Shown here in pieces: positions 1 through 11,336 of a DNA stretch of 64,000 bases; position 1 is the stretch's first letter; each line of letters starts with the position of its first letter. Below the pieces are notes generated by a model, which saw only the letters and a program-made list of their open reading frames with translations, did not search any database and was not told the DNA's origin. Made by a program: the position numbers and the translations under genes. Source of the DNA: Ananas comosus. Taxonomy: Eukaryota; Streptophyta; Magnoliopsida; Poales; Bromeliaceae. The stretch spans positions 11,805,607 to 11,869,606 of the forward strand of contig NC_033629.1 in NCBI RefSeq assembly GCF_001540865.1, read 5' to 3'.

Positions 1-1154
1 CTAGTCTATAATGAATTACAGTACTTCATTTCTTTTAACTGAGTTTCATACCAAAAAACATTACACAACATCCTTTCACGTTTTCTGAATAATGCAATCG
101 AAAATGACCGGTTAATAATAATCTACAATAGAAAATACGATTTAAAAAAGGATTAATTAAAAGCTAGATACGATATTCTTAGATGAACAGAATTGTAAAA
201 AATAACTCTTTTCAAATTTTTGACTGAGCATTTCTCTATTTAAATTTCCAACTAGCAGTGACAGCGGGAAAATATTTATTGACTTATACTGTTACATAAG
301 CATAGTATGTGTCCTATTTTAAAATTTAATTCAATTCGACAAAAATTCGTATAATTATAATATCGTAAAAATTTATTTTTTAAATTTAAAGTCGTAAATA
401 AATCGCTTAAAAGACAATTCGGTAATATAAATTCGATACGTATTTATACGAAAATTATACGTTCATTAATTAAAAATTCAGAATAAAAAATTCACCTATT
501 AAACTTAAAATTTTTTTCTAAATTTATGCTACTATCGTAAACAGTTACAATTCTTAAAATTCAAAAGCTACAAAATAAAATAGATTAAATAAAAAAAAGC
601 TATAGAGAATTATATTATACACTATAGTATATAAACAATCAAGCAAGAAATATATTAAAATAGCCCATTATTAATTATAAAATATATATATTTTTTTAGG
701 CAAATGAACAGAAAATTTATATTTAAATATAAAATATAAGATAATCTATACTTAAATATAAAAATTATAAGTTTATTATTTAGATTTTTAATAATTCAAA
801 AATAATTTACAAATTATTGGATTGGCTCAAAAATTTACGAATAATTTTTTTTTTAAAAAAAAATTTATAAATAAACCGTTTAATTCGAATTTTTAAATAA
901 TTCGCGAATAATTTACTGAGGTAACTAACAAAGTCCACCTAGCAGTGTCCTTTCTGATGTGCTCCGAAAGAAAGATTATGATGGTACACGCTGACTAGAA
1001 TTAAAAATATCTGACTTAATTTACTCTTTTTCTTCTTGAGAGCTAGAATATAGCTTCTATTTTATTATTACTATCAGTATAATTTGCACAAACTCCATGC
1101 GAGCACAGTTTAAATCTTTTTATTTCAATAATTTCCTAACAAAAGATGAGTAAG
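1..1154. other. AT-rich intergenic DNA downstream of BAHD-1
   Basis: Very AT-rich sequence with many A/T homopolymers and no convincing coding region. It lies 3' of the minus-strand acyltransferase. I see no recognisable element ends. Confidence 0.6.
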
Positions 1155-2570
1155 TTATAACTGAGGGTGATCATCCAAACATTTGAGAGTGTCAAAATAG
1201 TAATTCTGGAACACATCCATCTCATTTCTGGGAAGTCCCAAGCCAACCTCCACCCCTCCCTCCTCGTCGCGGCTCTCGGCCACGGCCACCGCGCCGGTGT
1301 TCGCCACCGACACGACCTCGACCTTCGCCGGCCTCCCCCACCCGAAATCCACGCCGTAGACGCCGAATTTCGGGGACCCGGCGACCGTCAGAATGAGCCC
1401 GGCGGCGCGCGATTTGAACCCGCGCAACCAATCCCGCGCGCTCTCCAGGCTCTTCCCGAGACCTCCGATCGCGCGCCCGATCGCCTCCGCCGCGACGACG
1501 AGCCCGTCGTCGCCGCCGAGGTCCGCGGCGTCGACGTCGGCGAAGCACGGCCCGACGCAGTTCCCGAAGTACTCCGCGGGGAGCGGCGGCCGCATCCGGG
1601 ACCGGAAGTCGGCCGCGAACCCCATGTGCGCCGCCTCGCCGGCCGCCGCCCGTTTCGCGCGCACGTAGCCGACGAACGCGAAGGCGAACGTCACGACGAC
1701 GGTCGAGCAGTGGAAGGCCGACGCCGCCGCCCTCGCCGACACGGCGTCCTTCAGCGCCTGGACGTGCCGCTTCCGCAGCGTGAAGGACGCGAAGACTCTG
1801 TCGGCCGCAGTCGCCGCGCCGTGGCCGTCGGAGCCTCTCATCTCCGAAACCCCTTCGTAGAAAGTAGAGTAGACGTCGTGAGGGTCGGGAACCAAGGTGC
1901 GGTCGACGACGACGACGGCGGCGGCGGCGGGAGCGGGTGCGCCGGCGGCAGCGGAGGCGGACCAGCAGCGCATGAAGCGCATGATGCTGCTGCCGTCGCA
2001 GACTGCATGGTGCACCGCAGTCCCCACGACGAGGCCGCGGGAGGGGAAGACGGTCACCTGCACGGCGAACACCGGCGGCGGCCGCGGCGGCGGGGGGGAG
2101 TCGGTGCAGTCGGGCGGCGCGAGGCTCGGGACGAGCTGCCGAAGGAGGGAGACTTCGCGCGGGCGGCCATCGGCGAGGTGGTCGAAGAGGCCGGCGGCGT
2201 TTTGAGCGTCCGAGCACTCTGCGACGGTGAAGCGGACGCCGGGGGAGGTGGCGTCGGAGAAGAAGAGCTCGAAGCGGTCCGAGGCGTCGGGGGAGGGGCG
2301 GAGGAGGGAGGCGAGGGGGAAGAAGGATCGGAGGGAGAGGGAGAGGGAGGATTTGAGGGAGGGGAGGAAGGAGGAGAGGAAGTGGGAGGTGGGGTGGGGG
2401 AAGGGGTAGAAGAAGAGGCGCTCCATCGGGGGCAGGTACAGCCAGATGACGTCGAAGAAGGTGAGGGGGACGGCGGTCGGAGCGACGGATCCCTCCGGCG
2501 GCGATACGCGGCACGTCTCGATGAGTCTTACTAGTGGAAGAGAGGAAGAAGAAGAGGAGGAGGAGGCCAT
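1155..2570 (-). CDS. BAHD acyltransferase (anthocyanin/flavonoid glucoside acyltransferase type), BAHD-1
   Basis: Intact, intronless gene of 471 residues, a normal length for the family. BAHD enzymes move an acyl group from acyl-CoA to a hydroxyl or amine of a plant metabolite in the cytosol. Seen here: the catalytic HXXXD at about residues 188-192 (HAVCD), YFGNC at 334-338 and DFGWG at 408-412, in the usual order. YFGNC is typical of the clade of anthocyanin/flavonoid glycoside malonyl- and hydroxycinnamoyl-transferases, so a glycoside acceptor is likely; the exact substrate cannot be read from sequence. I chose the ATG at 2568-2570 because family similarity begins there; an in-frame ATG 23 codons upstream adds an unlike leader. 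Residues about 48-138 match BAHD-3 almost exactly. The conserved intron found in BAHD-3 is absent. Confidence 0.92.
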   Translation of the reverse strand: MASSSSSSSSLPLVRLIETCRVSPPEGSVAPTAVPLTFFDVIWLYLPPMERLFFYPFPHPTSHFLSSFLPSLKSSLSLSLRSFFPLASLLRPSPDASDRFELFFSDATSPGVRFTVAECSDAQNAAGLFDHLADGRPREVSLLRQLVPSLAPPDCTDSPPPPRPPPVFAVQVTVFPSRGLVVGTAVHHAVCDGSSIMRFMRCWSASAAAGAPAPAAAAVVVVDRTLVPDPHDVYSTFYEGVSEMRGSDGHGAATAADRVFASFTLRKRHVQALKDAVSARAAASAFHCSTVVVTFAFAFVGYVRAKRAAAGEAAHMGFAADFRSRMRPPLPAEYFGNCVGPCFADVDAADLGGDDGLVVAAEAIGRAIGGLGKSLESARDWLRGFKSRAAGLILTVAGSPKFGVYGVDFGWGRPAKVEVVSVANTGAVAVAESRDEEGGVEVGLGLPRNEMDVFQNYYFDTLKCLDDHPQL

Positions 2571-3639
2571 TGTTGGAGATGAATTAATTAATAAGAGTTT
2601 GATGCGTGCAGTAGTATTAGTAAAGGGGTGTTGGATCATTTATTAAAACAGGGAAGTGCTAAGTCTTCAAGCAATATAAAATTGCAATATGTTAAAAACT
2701 AAAATTATAAGCGTGAAGTAAATAAACGACAAATAAAAAATAAATCATGTATAAATTTACGTGAAATTTTTTTTTACAGATATAAAAAAAAAGAGAATAC
2801 AAAGTTTGTCAATACAAAATCGACCTATCGCGACTCTAGGGCAAAACAAAGAATAACAGATTCGACTCGAATCCCTCCGCTACCCACTACAGACATCTAT
2901 TTCTTTTCACAAAATTTTTTACCAAATTCATCGTACCATAAAACTATTGACAAGTCGAAGTTTCAAAACTGAAATCGATTAGCAATTTCGATGCACATCC
3001 AATACAATCTATACAACTCCTCTCCGAAAAGTTGTAAATTTTATTAATCTTTTATAAAAGAAAAAATAGTTAAAAAAATGTAAGACGAATAAAAGGAAAA
3101 AAAAAAAAAAAAAAGACTTTTGGATGAGAAGAGTTGTAGAATTACAATCAAGCGTAAATTAGAGACTTATGCATGAGTATGAAGGCCTCCGTACTTGTAA
3201 AAGTATAGTAGCACTACTCTATATATGTATATATAGGTTAATCAATATTTCATATAGATTTATTAATATATTAACAGCAGCACATAAATCCTAAGTCTGG
3301 AACAACGTATTTGATACTATCAGCCATTAATAATACGAATTTTAAAACCATGTACGAAAAAGTTTGGTACGCAAATTTGATGAAAACGATCTTTATTGTT
3401 AGATTGTTCCATATGTAGTCTATCACATAAATAATATAAATCTCAAAGTCGCATGAATATTAGATAAGGCGGTCTTACGTTGAAAACAACTTTTATCTTT
3501 CTATTCGAAATAAAAATTTAGTAAAATTTATTCCCAATATAAGACCGTCTCTTTTGGCGTCCATCACCCGGATGGTAAGAACTTCAAAACCGCGTACATA
3601 GCAAATGGTTTAGTCTCTCTTTGGCCTTGCCCTGTTTTG
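2571..3639. other. 5' flank of BAHD-1 and AT-rich spacer
   Basis: The first about 150 bases hold the promoter and leader of the minus-strand BAHD-1 gene, with TA-rich stretches but no single clear TATA box. The rest is AT-rich spacer with no coding signal. An A-run lies near 3098-3115. Confidence 0.5.
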
Positions 3640-3653
3640 GATTCAATTATAAA

Positions 3654-3806
3654 TATTTTTTTTTTTTTTGGAAAGATAAGTAGCACGCTATCCGATTCAT
3701 TTATTTTATTTAGAAATAAACTTAGCTAGAAATGTGAAGCAACTAGAATTCGAATTTGGGTCTCAGGTACCAACCACCAAACCCTTTGTCACTTGCTACA
3801 GTCAGT
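3654..3806 (-). mobile_element. tRNA-derived SINE, minus orientation
   Basis: Starts (plus strand view) with a T-run, then the reverse complement of the SINE 3' tail and of the B-box region (GAATTCGAA-like). It is flanked by a 14-bp target duplication GATTCAATTATAAA at 3640-3653 and 3807-3820. It belongs to the same family as the better preserved copy at 21276. Confidence 0.8.
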
Positions 3807-3839
3807 GATTCAATTATAAAAATTGTTAGTACGAAACTT

Positions 3840-4211
3840 AGGGTGCATTTGGTTCGCATTATGAAAGATTACTAGGAATAAAAGATATCCGAGAATCTTA
3901 TTTCTATTAATCCTATTACTAAGAATGTGGAATTCCTGTGTTTGGTTCGCACGGTAATATTAATTAGCCATGTTATTTAATATTACAAAAAATATACAAT
4001 TAATTAATTAATTAATTAAATTAATTTTAGATAATGTTACCAAAAGTTTCAACATCTTTTTAGAAAAAAGGGAGAGAGAGTATAAGTTAGAGAGAGAGAG
4101 CATAATTAAAAAAATAGAATGAAAAATATAGTCGAAATTAGAGGGAGTGAGAGAGTTGAAATTTTAGAAAGAGAGAGAGAGAGAAAGCTTAGTTTAGAGA
4201 GAGAAAAAAAN
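3840..4211. mobile_element. TIR-MITE-like segment ending at an unresolved base
   Basis: Begins GGGTGCATTTGGTTCG, a Harbinger/hAT-type MITE end, and runs into GAGA-rich DNA up to an N at 4211. About 19 bases just before the element (ending at 3839) recur right after the N with one mismatch. This is either a target duplication or a false duplication at an assembly join. Confidence 0.4.
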
Positions 4212-5049
4212 ATTATTAGTACGAAACTTAAAGCTATTTTATATGGTTCCACGTGACATAAGAGTAGGAACTTTTAAGCCCAAATCTTACTTTTGTGAGC
4301 ACTTTTTTAAATTTTCAAAAGAAAACTCGTATTGTCATAGATTTGAATGGAATCGAATTTCCTATTTAGAAATATCAGTGGTTTCAGACCTCTACGGCGT
4401 GTTACAGAGAAAACACGTGTTTTCTGAGCTCTTTGAATAAGTCAACAGTAGTTAGATTTTAAATTTTAAAAATATATTTATTACTTTTACAAATTTACTG
4501 ACTATATTTTACATAATTATCATAACTAAAATTTTATTAAAATAAATAATTAGTTTAAAATTTGAAGTTAAATAATACTAATTTTTATGAAAGCAATATT
4601 ATTGGGAGGAACCATAGGAATTTCACTTTCCCGGAAGTAGATATTATAAGTGTACATTTTGAAGTTAAAACATCAGTAATTTAACAATTATATATATATA
4701 TATGTTTATATAATATTTTTTTATTAAATTTCTAGCTATTATAATTTTTATTTTCTCTATAAATAAATCATCGTTTACGTATATTATATCACATATTTAA
4801 TAAAAATTGTTTGCAGCGGTATATAGATGGATAAAATACCATAAAATTGAAGGTGACAATCAATTTGTTTCCTATAAGATTAAACTTATTTTAATTTTAT
4901 TATCATGTAGCTAAAAAAATTATACTTAATTATTATATATTTAATTATTACTCAGTGTTAAATTTTGTCTTATAGAAAATACAGCATAATTAAATATAAT
5001 TTTTTAATTTTTTTTTCCGACAAAGTGTAATATGCAAAAGTATTGGGAG
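4212..5049. other. AT-rich intergenic DNA
   Basis: No supported gene. A short open frame near 4243-4440 has no recognisable domain and sits inside repeat-like DNA. Confidence 0.5.
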
Positions 5050-5597
5050 GGAGAGTGAGGCTGATTTACTTCTGGAAGTACGGAGTCCTACGTGCCTCCA
5101 TGTTATTTTCGATGTTGAGACTTTCGAATCCAGAATCGGCTCCGTTAGATTTGATCTAGAGTATTTGAAAAATCTAGAAAATAAATTTTACGGCTTTTCG
5201 ATATCATTTGCCTAGTGATCGAAGGAGTTCAAAATCAACGACTGAAAATAAAAATCTTACAAAATCTAATAATATGATATTAAAATTTTAGATCATAAAT
5301 ATTGATCTTGTTTTATATAATATAAAGAATTTTCTATCAAAATTTCACGTGATTAGAATATTTTTACACCGTTGAACTTGCAAATGGCTCACCACAGACA
5401 TTAAAATTATTGATTTTGAGTCCCGTCGATTACTAGATAAATGATATCGAAAAATCACAAAATTTAGTTTCTAGATATTTCAAATACTCTATATCAAGTC
5501 TAATAAAGTTGATCGTCGATTCGAAAATTCTAACATAAAAAACGATTTAAAAATACGGATAGTTCCGTACTTTCAGAAACATATTAGTCTCACTCTT
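5050..5597. repeat. Foldback-type MITE with long terminal inverted repeats
   Basis: The left end (GAGAGTGAGGCTGATTTAC then GGAAGTACGG) is the inverse of the right end (CCGTACTTTC then TTAGTCTCACTC). Inverted similarity runs through much of the element, for example the paired GATATCATTTGCCTAGTGAT and its counterpart near 5430. A related element lies at 58141-58503. Confidence 0.65.
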
Positions 5598-5623
5598 GTG
5601 AAGAACTATATGGACATAATATT

Positions 5624-5764
5624 TTTTTTTTTTAAGAGATAGGTAGTCGTTTATTTCATTTAGAAATAAAAATGTGAATCAATTAGGAATCGAACTTAAA
5701 TCTCGGATACTAATCAGTAATCACCCAGTCTTTTACACTGGCTCTACCGACGGTCAGTTTTATG
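5624..5764 (-). mobile_element. tRNA-derived SINE, minus orientation
   Basis: T-run, then the reverse complement of the SINE tail and B box, ending CCGACGGTC, the inverse of the SINE 5' end. A 13-bp target duplication TGGACATAATATT is seen at 5611-5623 and 5765-5777. Confidence 0.85.
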
Positions 5765-5777
5765 TGGACATAATATT

Positions 5778-6728
5778 AATCGTACACTCACATGCGTAGT
5801 ACGTTTCTCAATTGCCCAAATGCAAGGTCACAACAAAACAATGATAAAAGATAGGAAAAAATATTCCATTTTATGTTTTGCATGCCTCATAGCTGACGTT
5901 GTAAGAGATAAAATGGACGCAGTGTTTTTTTTATCTTTGAAGAATTGAGCGATTCTCCAAATTTAATGCCTTTGAATCTCTCTAGCTATTTTCTTTTAAA
6001 TAAAAGGTTTGATTTTTTCTAATTCAACAAGTTTTTTTTTTTTTTTTTTCGTCTCGACTATCACAGTTTTCTCCAAAGTACTGGTTGTCTCACCCCTATA
6101 GCCTAGCTCATTCATCAATGAATGAAACAGATAGCATAATACCTATTCTCAAAAAAAAAAAAAAAGAAAAAGTTTGCGACACGTATTATGATTTTTAGTC
6201 CCACTATTAATTGCTAGTTTTATTTGGCTTGTGGAAGGAGCAAATCCAATGGACATGTGATGGAATAATAGATCGATGTCTAACAAATAAAATTGTAATA
6301 TTTGAAGGGAATAATAATTATCATATTTAGTTAATTATTGTTATTCCTACAAATTTTATTTAAATATCCATACACCAAAATAGAAAAAAACTTCAATGTT
6401 GCTAAGTATATAGTCTATGTGACAAAATGTTCCCTGAAAAAGATAGGTAAAGATGTATAAAACATATTTGTACTATTATCCAAATTTATCTGAATACCTA
6501 ATGTTTCAAAATTTTATTTTTATTATCTAATTTTTTTTAATTTGTTTGATTCGAATTATTTAGTTATTCTTTAAGTTCAAAATTTGAGAGCACCATTCAT
6601 CCTTACGGTTAGGGACCTTAGGGTATATTTTACAAAATTTGCATAACTATAAATTTATTTAAATAAATAGTCAGCTAAGATTTTATATCTGAAAAATTAT
6701 CAAATTATTTAAATAAAATAATTTAAAG
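5778..6728. other. AT-rich spacer with a LINE 3' tail
   Basis: At about 6100-6168 there is a tail (AATGAATGAAACAGATAGC, then CCTATTCTC and a poly-A) that matches the 3' ends of the LINE copies at 14577 and 28547. The rest shows no coding signal. Confidence 0.55.
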
Positions 6729-7017
6729 GAAAAACTTCAAAAACCCCTCTGTGGTTTCGTAATTTCTCACTTTGCCCCCTTGTGGTTTCGTTTTTATCTT
6801 TTCGATAGCTTTTTCGTTAATATTTCATTAAATTATATACAAAAAACTTCATATACCCATCTAGATTTATCAAATATTCACTTTAGTATCCTTTAATTTT
6901 AACTTTATCACTGATTTAAGAAAAAAATAATAATAAAATTGATAAGAAAAAGAGAAAAAAGAAACCACATGGGGGGCAAAGTGAGAAACTACGAAACCAC
7001 GTGGAGAGTTTTTGAAG
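6729..7017. mobile_element. MITE of the GGAAAAACTTCAAAAAC family, copy 1
   Basis: Left end GGAAAAACTTCAAAAACCCC with TGTGGTTTCG, right end its inverse (CGAAACCACGTGG then GTTTTTGAAG). About 290 bp, non-coding. Copies of the same family lie at 15926, 26651 and 30299. Confidence 0.75.
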
Positions 7018-7204
7018 TTGATTGTCGAATTAAAAAAATGTATAGTTCAAATAAATTGATTGGCGTAGAAATTGATGGAAGCTTCGGCTGCAATCGAGAA
7101 AAGAAGATGGTGTCAACCAACTGTGAAACATAGTGAATTCACTGCATTACAACTGATACGTATCTCAGAGTAGATTAGTATGATCAGACGATATTTTCTT
7201 CGAA

Positions 7205-7465
7205 CCAGACGCAACCTAAATGTTTATTCGGTAGTTCCGGAACAACTCTAACTGCGGCCGCCAAACGAAACCTAAATTTCTATTCAGTAAATTTTTTCAT
7301 TGCCTGAACAAAGCAGTTTTGGAACAACTACAACTCCGGCCGCCAAACGAAAACTAAATGTTTATTCAGTAACATCTTTCAGTGCCTGAACAAAAGTAGC
7401 CTACTCAGTAACATCTTTCAGTGCCTGAACAAAGTAGTCCTGGAACGACTCCAACTCCGGCCGCC
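7205..7465. repeat. Tandemly repeated 3' tail of BAHD-2
   Basis: The last codons and 3' trailer of the BAHD-2 pseudogene are repeated two to three times with a period of about 82 bp. The mark is GGCCGCCAAACGAAA at about 7256 and 7338, then the gene copy near 7458. A nested partial repeat (ACATCTTTCAGTGCCTGAAC) gives two stop regions at 7371 and 7411. Confidence 0.75.
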
Positions 7466-8595
7466 GGAGCCCCAAACCAATTTGGATGCCCCCCTCGTCC
7501 TCATCCGGGGACTCCGCAAGCGCCACCGCACCGGTGTTCGCCACCGAGACGATCTCCACCCTCCGCGGCCTCCCCCACCCGAAATCCGTCTCGTAAACCC
7601 CGAACCTTGGTGACCCGGCCGCCGACAGCGGCTGCTCCGCGGCCACCGCCTTGACCCTCCTCATCCAATTCTCCGCCCCCTCCAATCCGGAGCTCAGCTC
7701 CTCGATCCCCCCCGCGATCGCCGCCGCCGCCGCCGCCAATCCCGCCCCGCCGAGGAGCTCCTCCGCGTCGGCCTCCGCGAAGCACGGCCCGATGCAGTTC
7801 CCGAAGTACTCCGCCGGGATCGGCGGCTCCACCCGCCGCCGGAAGTCCGCCGGAAACATGAAGTGCAGCCTCCTCCGCCGCGCGCCGCCGCCGGCGCCGG
7901 AGCTCCGGCGAGCGCGCGCGTGGCCGGCCCACACGAAGGCGTACGCCGCGACGGTCGTCGAGCAATTGATCGGCCGCGGCGACCTCGCCGCGATCCACTT
8001 CTTGATCGCTTGGATGTGAGTCGGCCGCCCACGCGTTCAAGAACCGCGTGGAGGTGGAGCCGTCGCAGGCGGCGTGGTGCACCGCGACGCCGACGGCGGC
8101 GCCGCGGCGCGGGAACGCGGTCACCTGGATCGCCAGCAAGGCCTGTGGCCGCTCATCGGTACGTAGCTCGAGCTCCGGCACCAGCATCCGCAGCTTCGCC
8201 GCGTCGCGCGGGCGGCCGCCGGAGAGCTCGTCGAAGTCCAACTCGCCGCCGTCGACCGTTTCTGCGAAAGTGAATGCGACGGAGTCTCCGGCGGAGCAGA
8301 AGATCTCGTACCTGTCGGCGGCGGCGGGGGAACGGCGGAGGCGGCCGGCGAGGGGGAAGTAGGATTGAAGCGCGAGGGAGAGCGAGGATTTGAGTGCGGG
8401 GAGGAAGGACGGAGCGGCGGCGGCGGCGGCGGAGAATTCGTAGAAGAAGAGGCGCTCGACGGGCGGGGAGTAGAGCCAGAAGATGTCGAAGAAGGTGAGC
8501 GGGAGAGAGTTTGTTGGTGGTGGTGGTGCTGCTGCTGCTGCTGCTGAAGGGGAGATTTGGGAGGTCTCAAGAATTGTTAGGGACGGAGGAGCCAT
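7401..8595 (-). pseudogene. BAHD acyltransferase pseudogene, BAHD-2
   Basis: The N-terminal half is open from the ATG at 8593-8595 through the HXXXD motif (HAACD) to about 8015. The C-terminal half continues in another frame from about 8010 to the stop at 7401, with YFGNC and DFGWG intact. Against BAHD-1 and BAHD-3, about 60 codons are missing between the RFLNAWAA segment and the THIQAIKKW segment, and the deletion shifts the frame. The missing part includes the conserved DRTLVPDP-like loop. The upstream frame reads on into arginine-rich nonsense. The reading frame elsewhere is clean and GC-rich, so the break is recent. Its 3' end is followed by tandem copies of itself. Family assignment is firm. 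Confidence 0.9.
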
Positions 8596-8639
8596 TGCTG
8601 GAGCAGCGTAATTTGGCTGTGCACTCGATCTCTTTTGGC

Positions 8640-8816
8640 CTTTTTGTCGCCGTGGCCAAATAAATGCTCTTTTGTTATTGGCCGATTGATGTGTGGTGTA
8701 CTAGGATAGTAAAGTGATCTATTTTTAGTTCTCACATTTTAATTAGAGTTTCAAAATATTATTTAATTGGTTAAATATTAACAAATTATTTATATTAAAA
8801 TAATATAATAAAATAT

Positions 8817-8849
<33 letters not shown>

Positions 8850-10026
8850 TAGGAAATTTTAGTAAATTATAATAAATTTAAATTTAAAAATAAAATATCA
8901 CACGTCTCAAAGTTTGAGGACTAAAGATATAATTTATACTAAAAAAAGTTATTGAAAAAAAAAAGAAAAAATCGTATTATAGGAAAGATGTGAATCACGT
9001 GATATCAAGGGAAAAGAATAAAAAAATTCTATAGCAAGTGGTGCATCCTTTATTACAGCATGATGTGAGATTCGCATTAATTGCTAATTCACCAATAGTT
9101 ACAAAGAAAGACGCTAACTACACATTTTAGACTGCGTTTAGTTGGAAGGATATTTCAGAACGATAAGAAATATTATCCTTTGTTCAGCCAAACAACAGCA
9201 CAAATGTAAAAAATGGGTTGTTGCGGACTTAACGGGTTATTCTCGAATAATCCGTTAAGTGTTGTTCCGGCCATTCCGCAGAACGAGAGGGGACAAAAAA
9301 AAATTGCACTATTCATTTTCTAATTTACCCATCTGCCTCTCTAAATTAATTTGCACTTTAAATAAATTCAAACAAATGCTAAAATGGAATGCTACTAAGT
9401 TAAATTTTCAAAGGTGATTTTTTTTACATAATAAATATTTGAAGTAATCAGCTTTTCTATATTTAAAATTATATAATTATATATAATTTTAATTATTTGT
9501 TATATTATATAATTGAAGTTATATTTTTATATCTACATTTATAAGCATATCTTTATATATTAATTTTGTCACTATTCTCAAACATTGAAATATTATTTAT
9601 ACCCAAACTAAATTGTAGAATCTATAAGGAACGAAATAATTTTTTTAAAATATTTAAACAATATATTTATAAAAAATTAAATTAATCTTCAATGAATAAA
9701 ATATAAAATTTACATCAACTTTCACATGTATAAATAGAAGTGCTCAATTAAAAACGCACCTAGATAAGGGAATTTCTTTTTTAAAAAATATAATAAAAGA
9801 GGATGGAGATCCCATCCATGTGGGAGAATTAATGCCCTAACTTTGCCCACCATGTAAACAACAGCGACTTTTTATGTGTCTCTGACCAAGTTGTGTGTGG
9901 ATTATGGTCAACAAATTGAGATCTTAAATTTGTTTAAATTTATAGACTTTTAAAATTTAAATATGAACTATTAAATGCAACTTTTAATATTTAAATGGTT
10001 ATCTGTCAAAGTATCATATAATAAAA
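8640..10026. other. BAHD-2 upstream flank and AT-rich spacer
   Basis: AT-rich DNA with an (AAT)n run at about 8818-8850 and MITE-like ends near 9130 (CTGCGTTTAGTTGG). No coding region is supported. Confidence 0.5.
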
Positions 10027-10387
10027 GGTGAATTGCATATTTTGTCTTCAAACTATGAGGTCGGTGACGTTTTGATCTTTAAATTTTAATTTTTTATTAT
10101 TTTTTATTTGAACATTTAGAATTGTTACGATCAAGTCCTACAATTCAATTTAGCTGACTAAATATTAATATATCGCTAATTAAATATGATAGAGTAATGT
10201 TATAATTGATGATGCGTAATCAAATTATCATACCACTTCTGCATTAATAATATATTAAAATTTAGTCGACTAAATTAAATTATTAAATTTAATTATAATA
10301 ATTTAAAAATTATAAATTATAAATTAAAATAAATTAAAAATTAAGAATCAAAATGTTAATGAGCAAGGACTAAACATGCAATTCACC
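10027..10387. mobile_element. MITE with GGTGAATTGCAT terminal inverted repeats
   Basis: Left end GGTGAATTGCATATTTTGTC, right end GACTAAACATGCAATTCACC. Flanks ATAATAAAA and ATTATTAAAA resemble an imperfect 9-10 bp target duplication. The right end of a second copy is visible at about 12778-12815. Confidence 0.6.
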
Positions 10388-10388
10388 A

Positions 10389-10490
10389 TTATTAAAAGGT
10401 TAAGGTCAGACGTGACGTTCGTTACTATTGAAAGGTTAAAGTCAGACGTGACGTTCGTTACTATTGAAAGGTTAAGGTCAGACGACGTTT
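10389..10490. repeat. 37-bp tandem repeat, about 2.5 copies
   Basis: The unit contains AAGGTTAAGGTCAGACGTGA followed by CGTTCGTTACTATTG. Parts of the same unit recur at 12800-12840 and 13010-13040 in a related segment. Confidence 0.75.
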
Positions 10491-10570
10491 CAAAGTCTCC
10501 AGATTTGCGCTTGCAACATCCCAATCTGTGGGCGGCCGGTCCATACAATAAATTCTTCTAAAAAAAACAA

Positions 10571-11297
10571 AGGTTAATTTCATACAGTTTCCTACAAACA
10601 TAGTAAAGAACAGATATATTTCTACAAAGTTTAACTTTTATAAGTTATTTCTGCAAATCCTAATATATTCAGATATATCCTTCTTGTTAGAATCTGTTAG
10701 AGAACTGTTAATTTTTTAACAGTAGAATTGTAAAATAACTATTTTGCTCTTGTCCTCTTCATCTTCCTCTTCCTCTTCAGGCTGTGGGAGCGGACGGCGG
10801 CGGCGGCGACGACGGCCTTGCAGAGCTTTTCGGGGTTGCGGACAACGAGGACAAGGAAGAGGCGGAAGGCGAAGGCGCAGTCGATGCCGTCGGAGGCGCC
10901 TGTGACGACAACCCACGCGGGCACCACGACGGCGACAACGGTCGAATCATTGACAACAACAACGAAGAAGAAGGAGGAAGAGAAAAGGAGGAGGAAAATG
11001 AGAATACGAAGAAGAAGAAGCAGCATGAGAGGAAGAGGAAGAGGAAGAGGAAGAAGAAGCAGAGGGAGAAGAAGATGAAGGGGAAGAGGAAGAAGGGTAA
11101 AAATATCATTTTACCTTATTAACTAATTATGATTAAGTATTTTAACTGTGATTAACTAGATTTCTCTAACAGATATTAACGGCAGGCACATATCTGAATA
11201 CATTAGGGCTTTTGTTAGGATAATTTATGAAAGTTAAACTTTGCAGCGATATATCTGCTATTCACCATTTTTACAGAGACCTGTATGAAATTAACCC
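10571..11297. mobile_element. Mutator-like (Pack-MULE type) element carrying a gene fragment
   Basis: Long imperfect terminal inverted repeats of roughly 120-190 bp: the left end starts AGGTTAATTTCATACAG and the right end finishes CTGTATGAAATTAACCC. It is flanked by a 9-bp target duplication (AAAAAACAA at 10562-10570, AATAAACAA at 11298-11306, one mismatch). A related copy of the flanking DNA at about 13010-13165 lacks the element and holds AATAAACAA only once (13130-13138), a direct empty-site proof of insertion. The 9-bp duplication and long TIRs are MULE traits. The interior is GC-rich and holds a dehydrogenase exon fragment. No transposase is present, so it is non-autonomous. Confidence 0.85.
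10777..10927 (-). pseudogene. Captured short-chain dehydrogenase fragment (3-ketoacyl-CoA reductase-like)
   Basis: Inside the Mutator-like element, the minus strand encodes PAWVVVTGASDGI, then AFAFRL and RNPEKL. This is the N-terminal Rossmann motif (TGxxxGI) of the very-long-chain 3-oxoacyl-CoA reductase group (KCR, the reductase step of fatty acid elongation in the ER). About 8-10 residues expected between RL and LVLV are missing, and the fragment has no start or C-terminal half. Beyond it the sequence turns into purine-rich low-complexity DNA. A captured exon piece, not a working gene. SDR type is fairly sure, KCR identity less so. Confidence 0.6.
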
Positions 11298-11336
11298 AAT
11301 AAACAAGTATAACCAAAAAAAAAAAATCATGCTAAA

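Noticed and set aside
1167..2534. Long plus-strand open frame opposite BAHD-1
   Set aside because: Arginine/glycine-rich antisense of a GC-rich gene; no family motif. The same holds for the other overlapping frames at 7400-8600, 23121-24690, 34885-35283, 39908-40509 and 47601-48276.
10784..11122. 112-residue plus-strand frame rich in Glu/Lys
   Set aside because: It reads the antisense of the captured reductase piece and then a purine-rich repeat; low complexity, not a gene.
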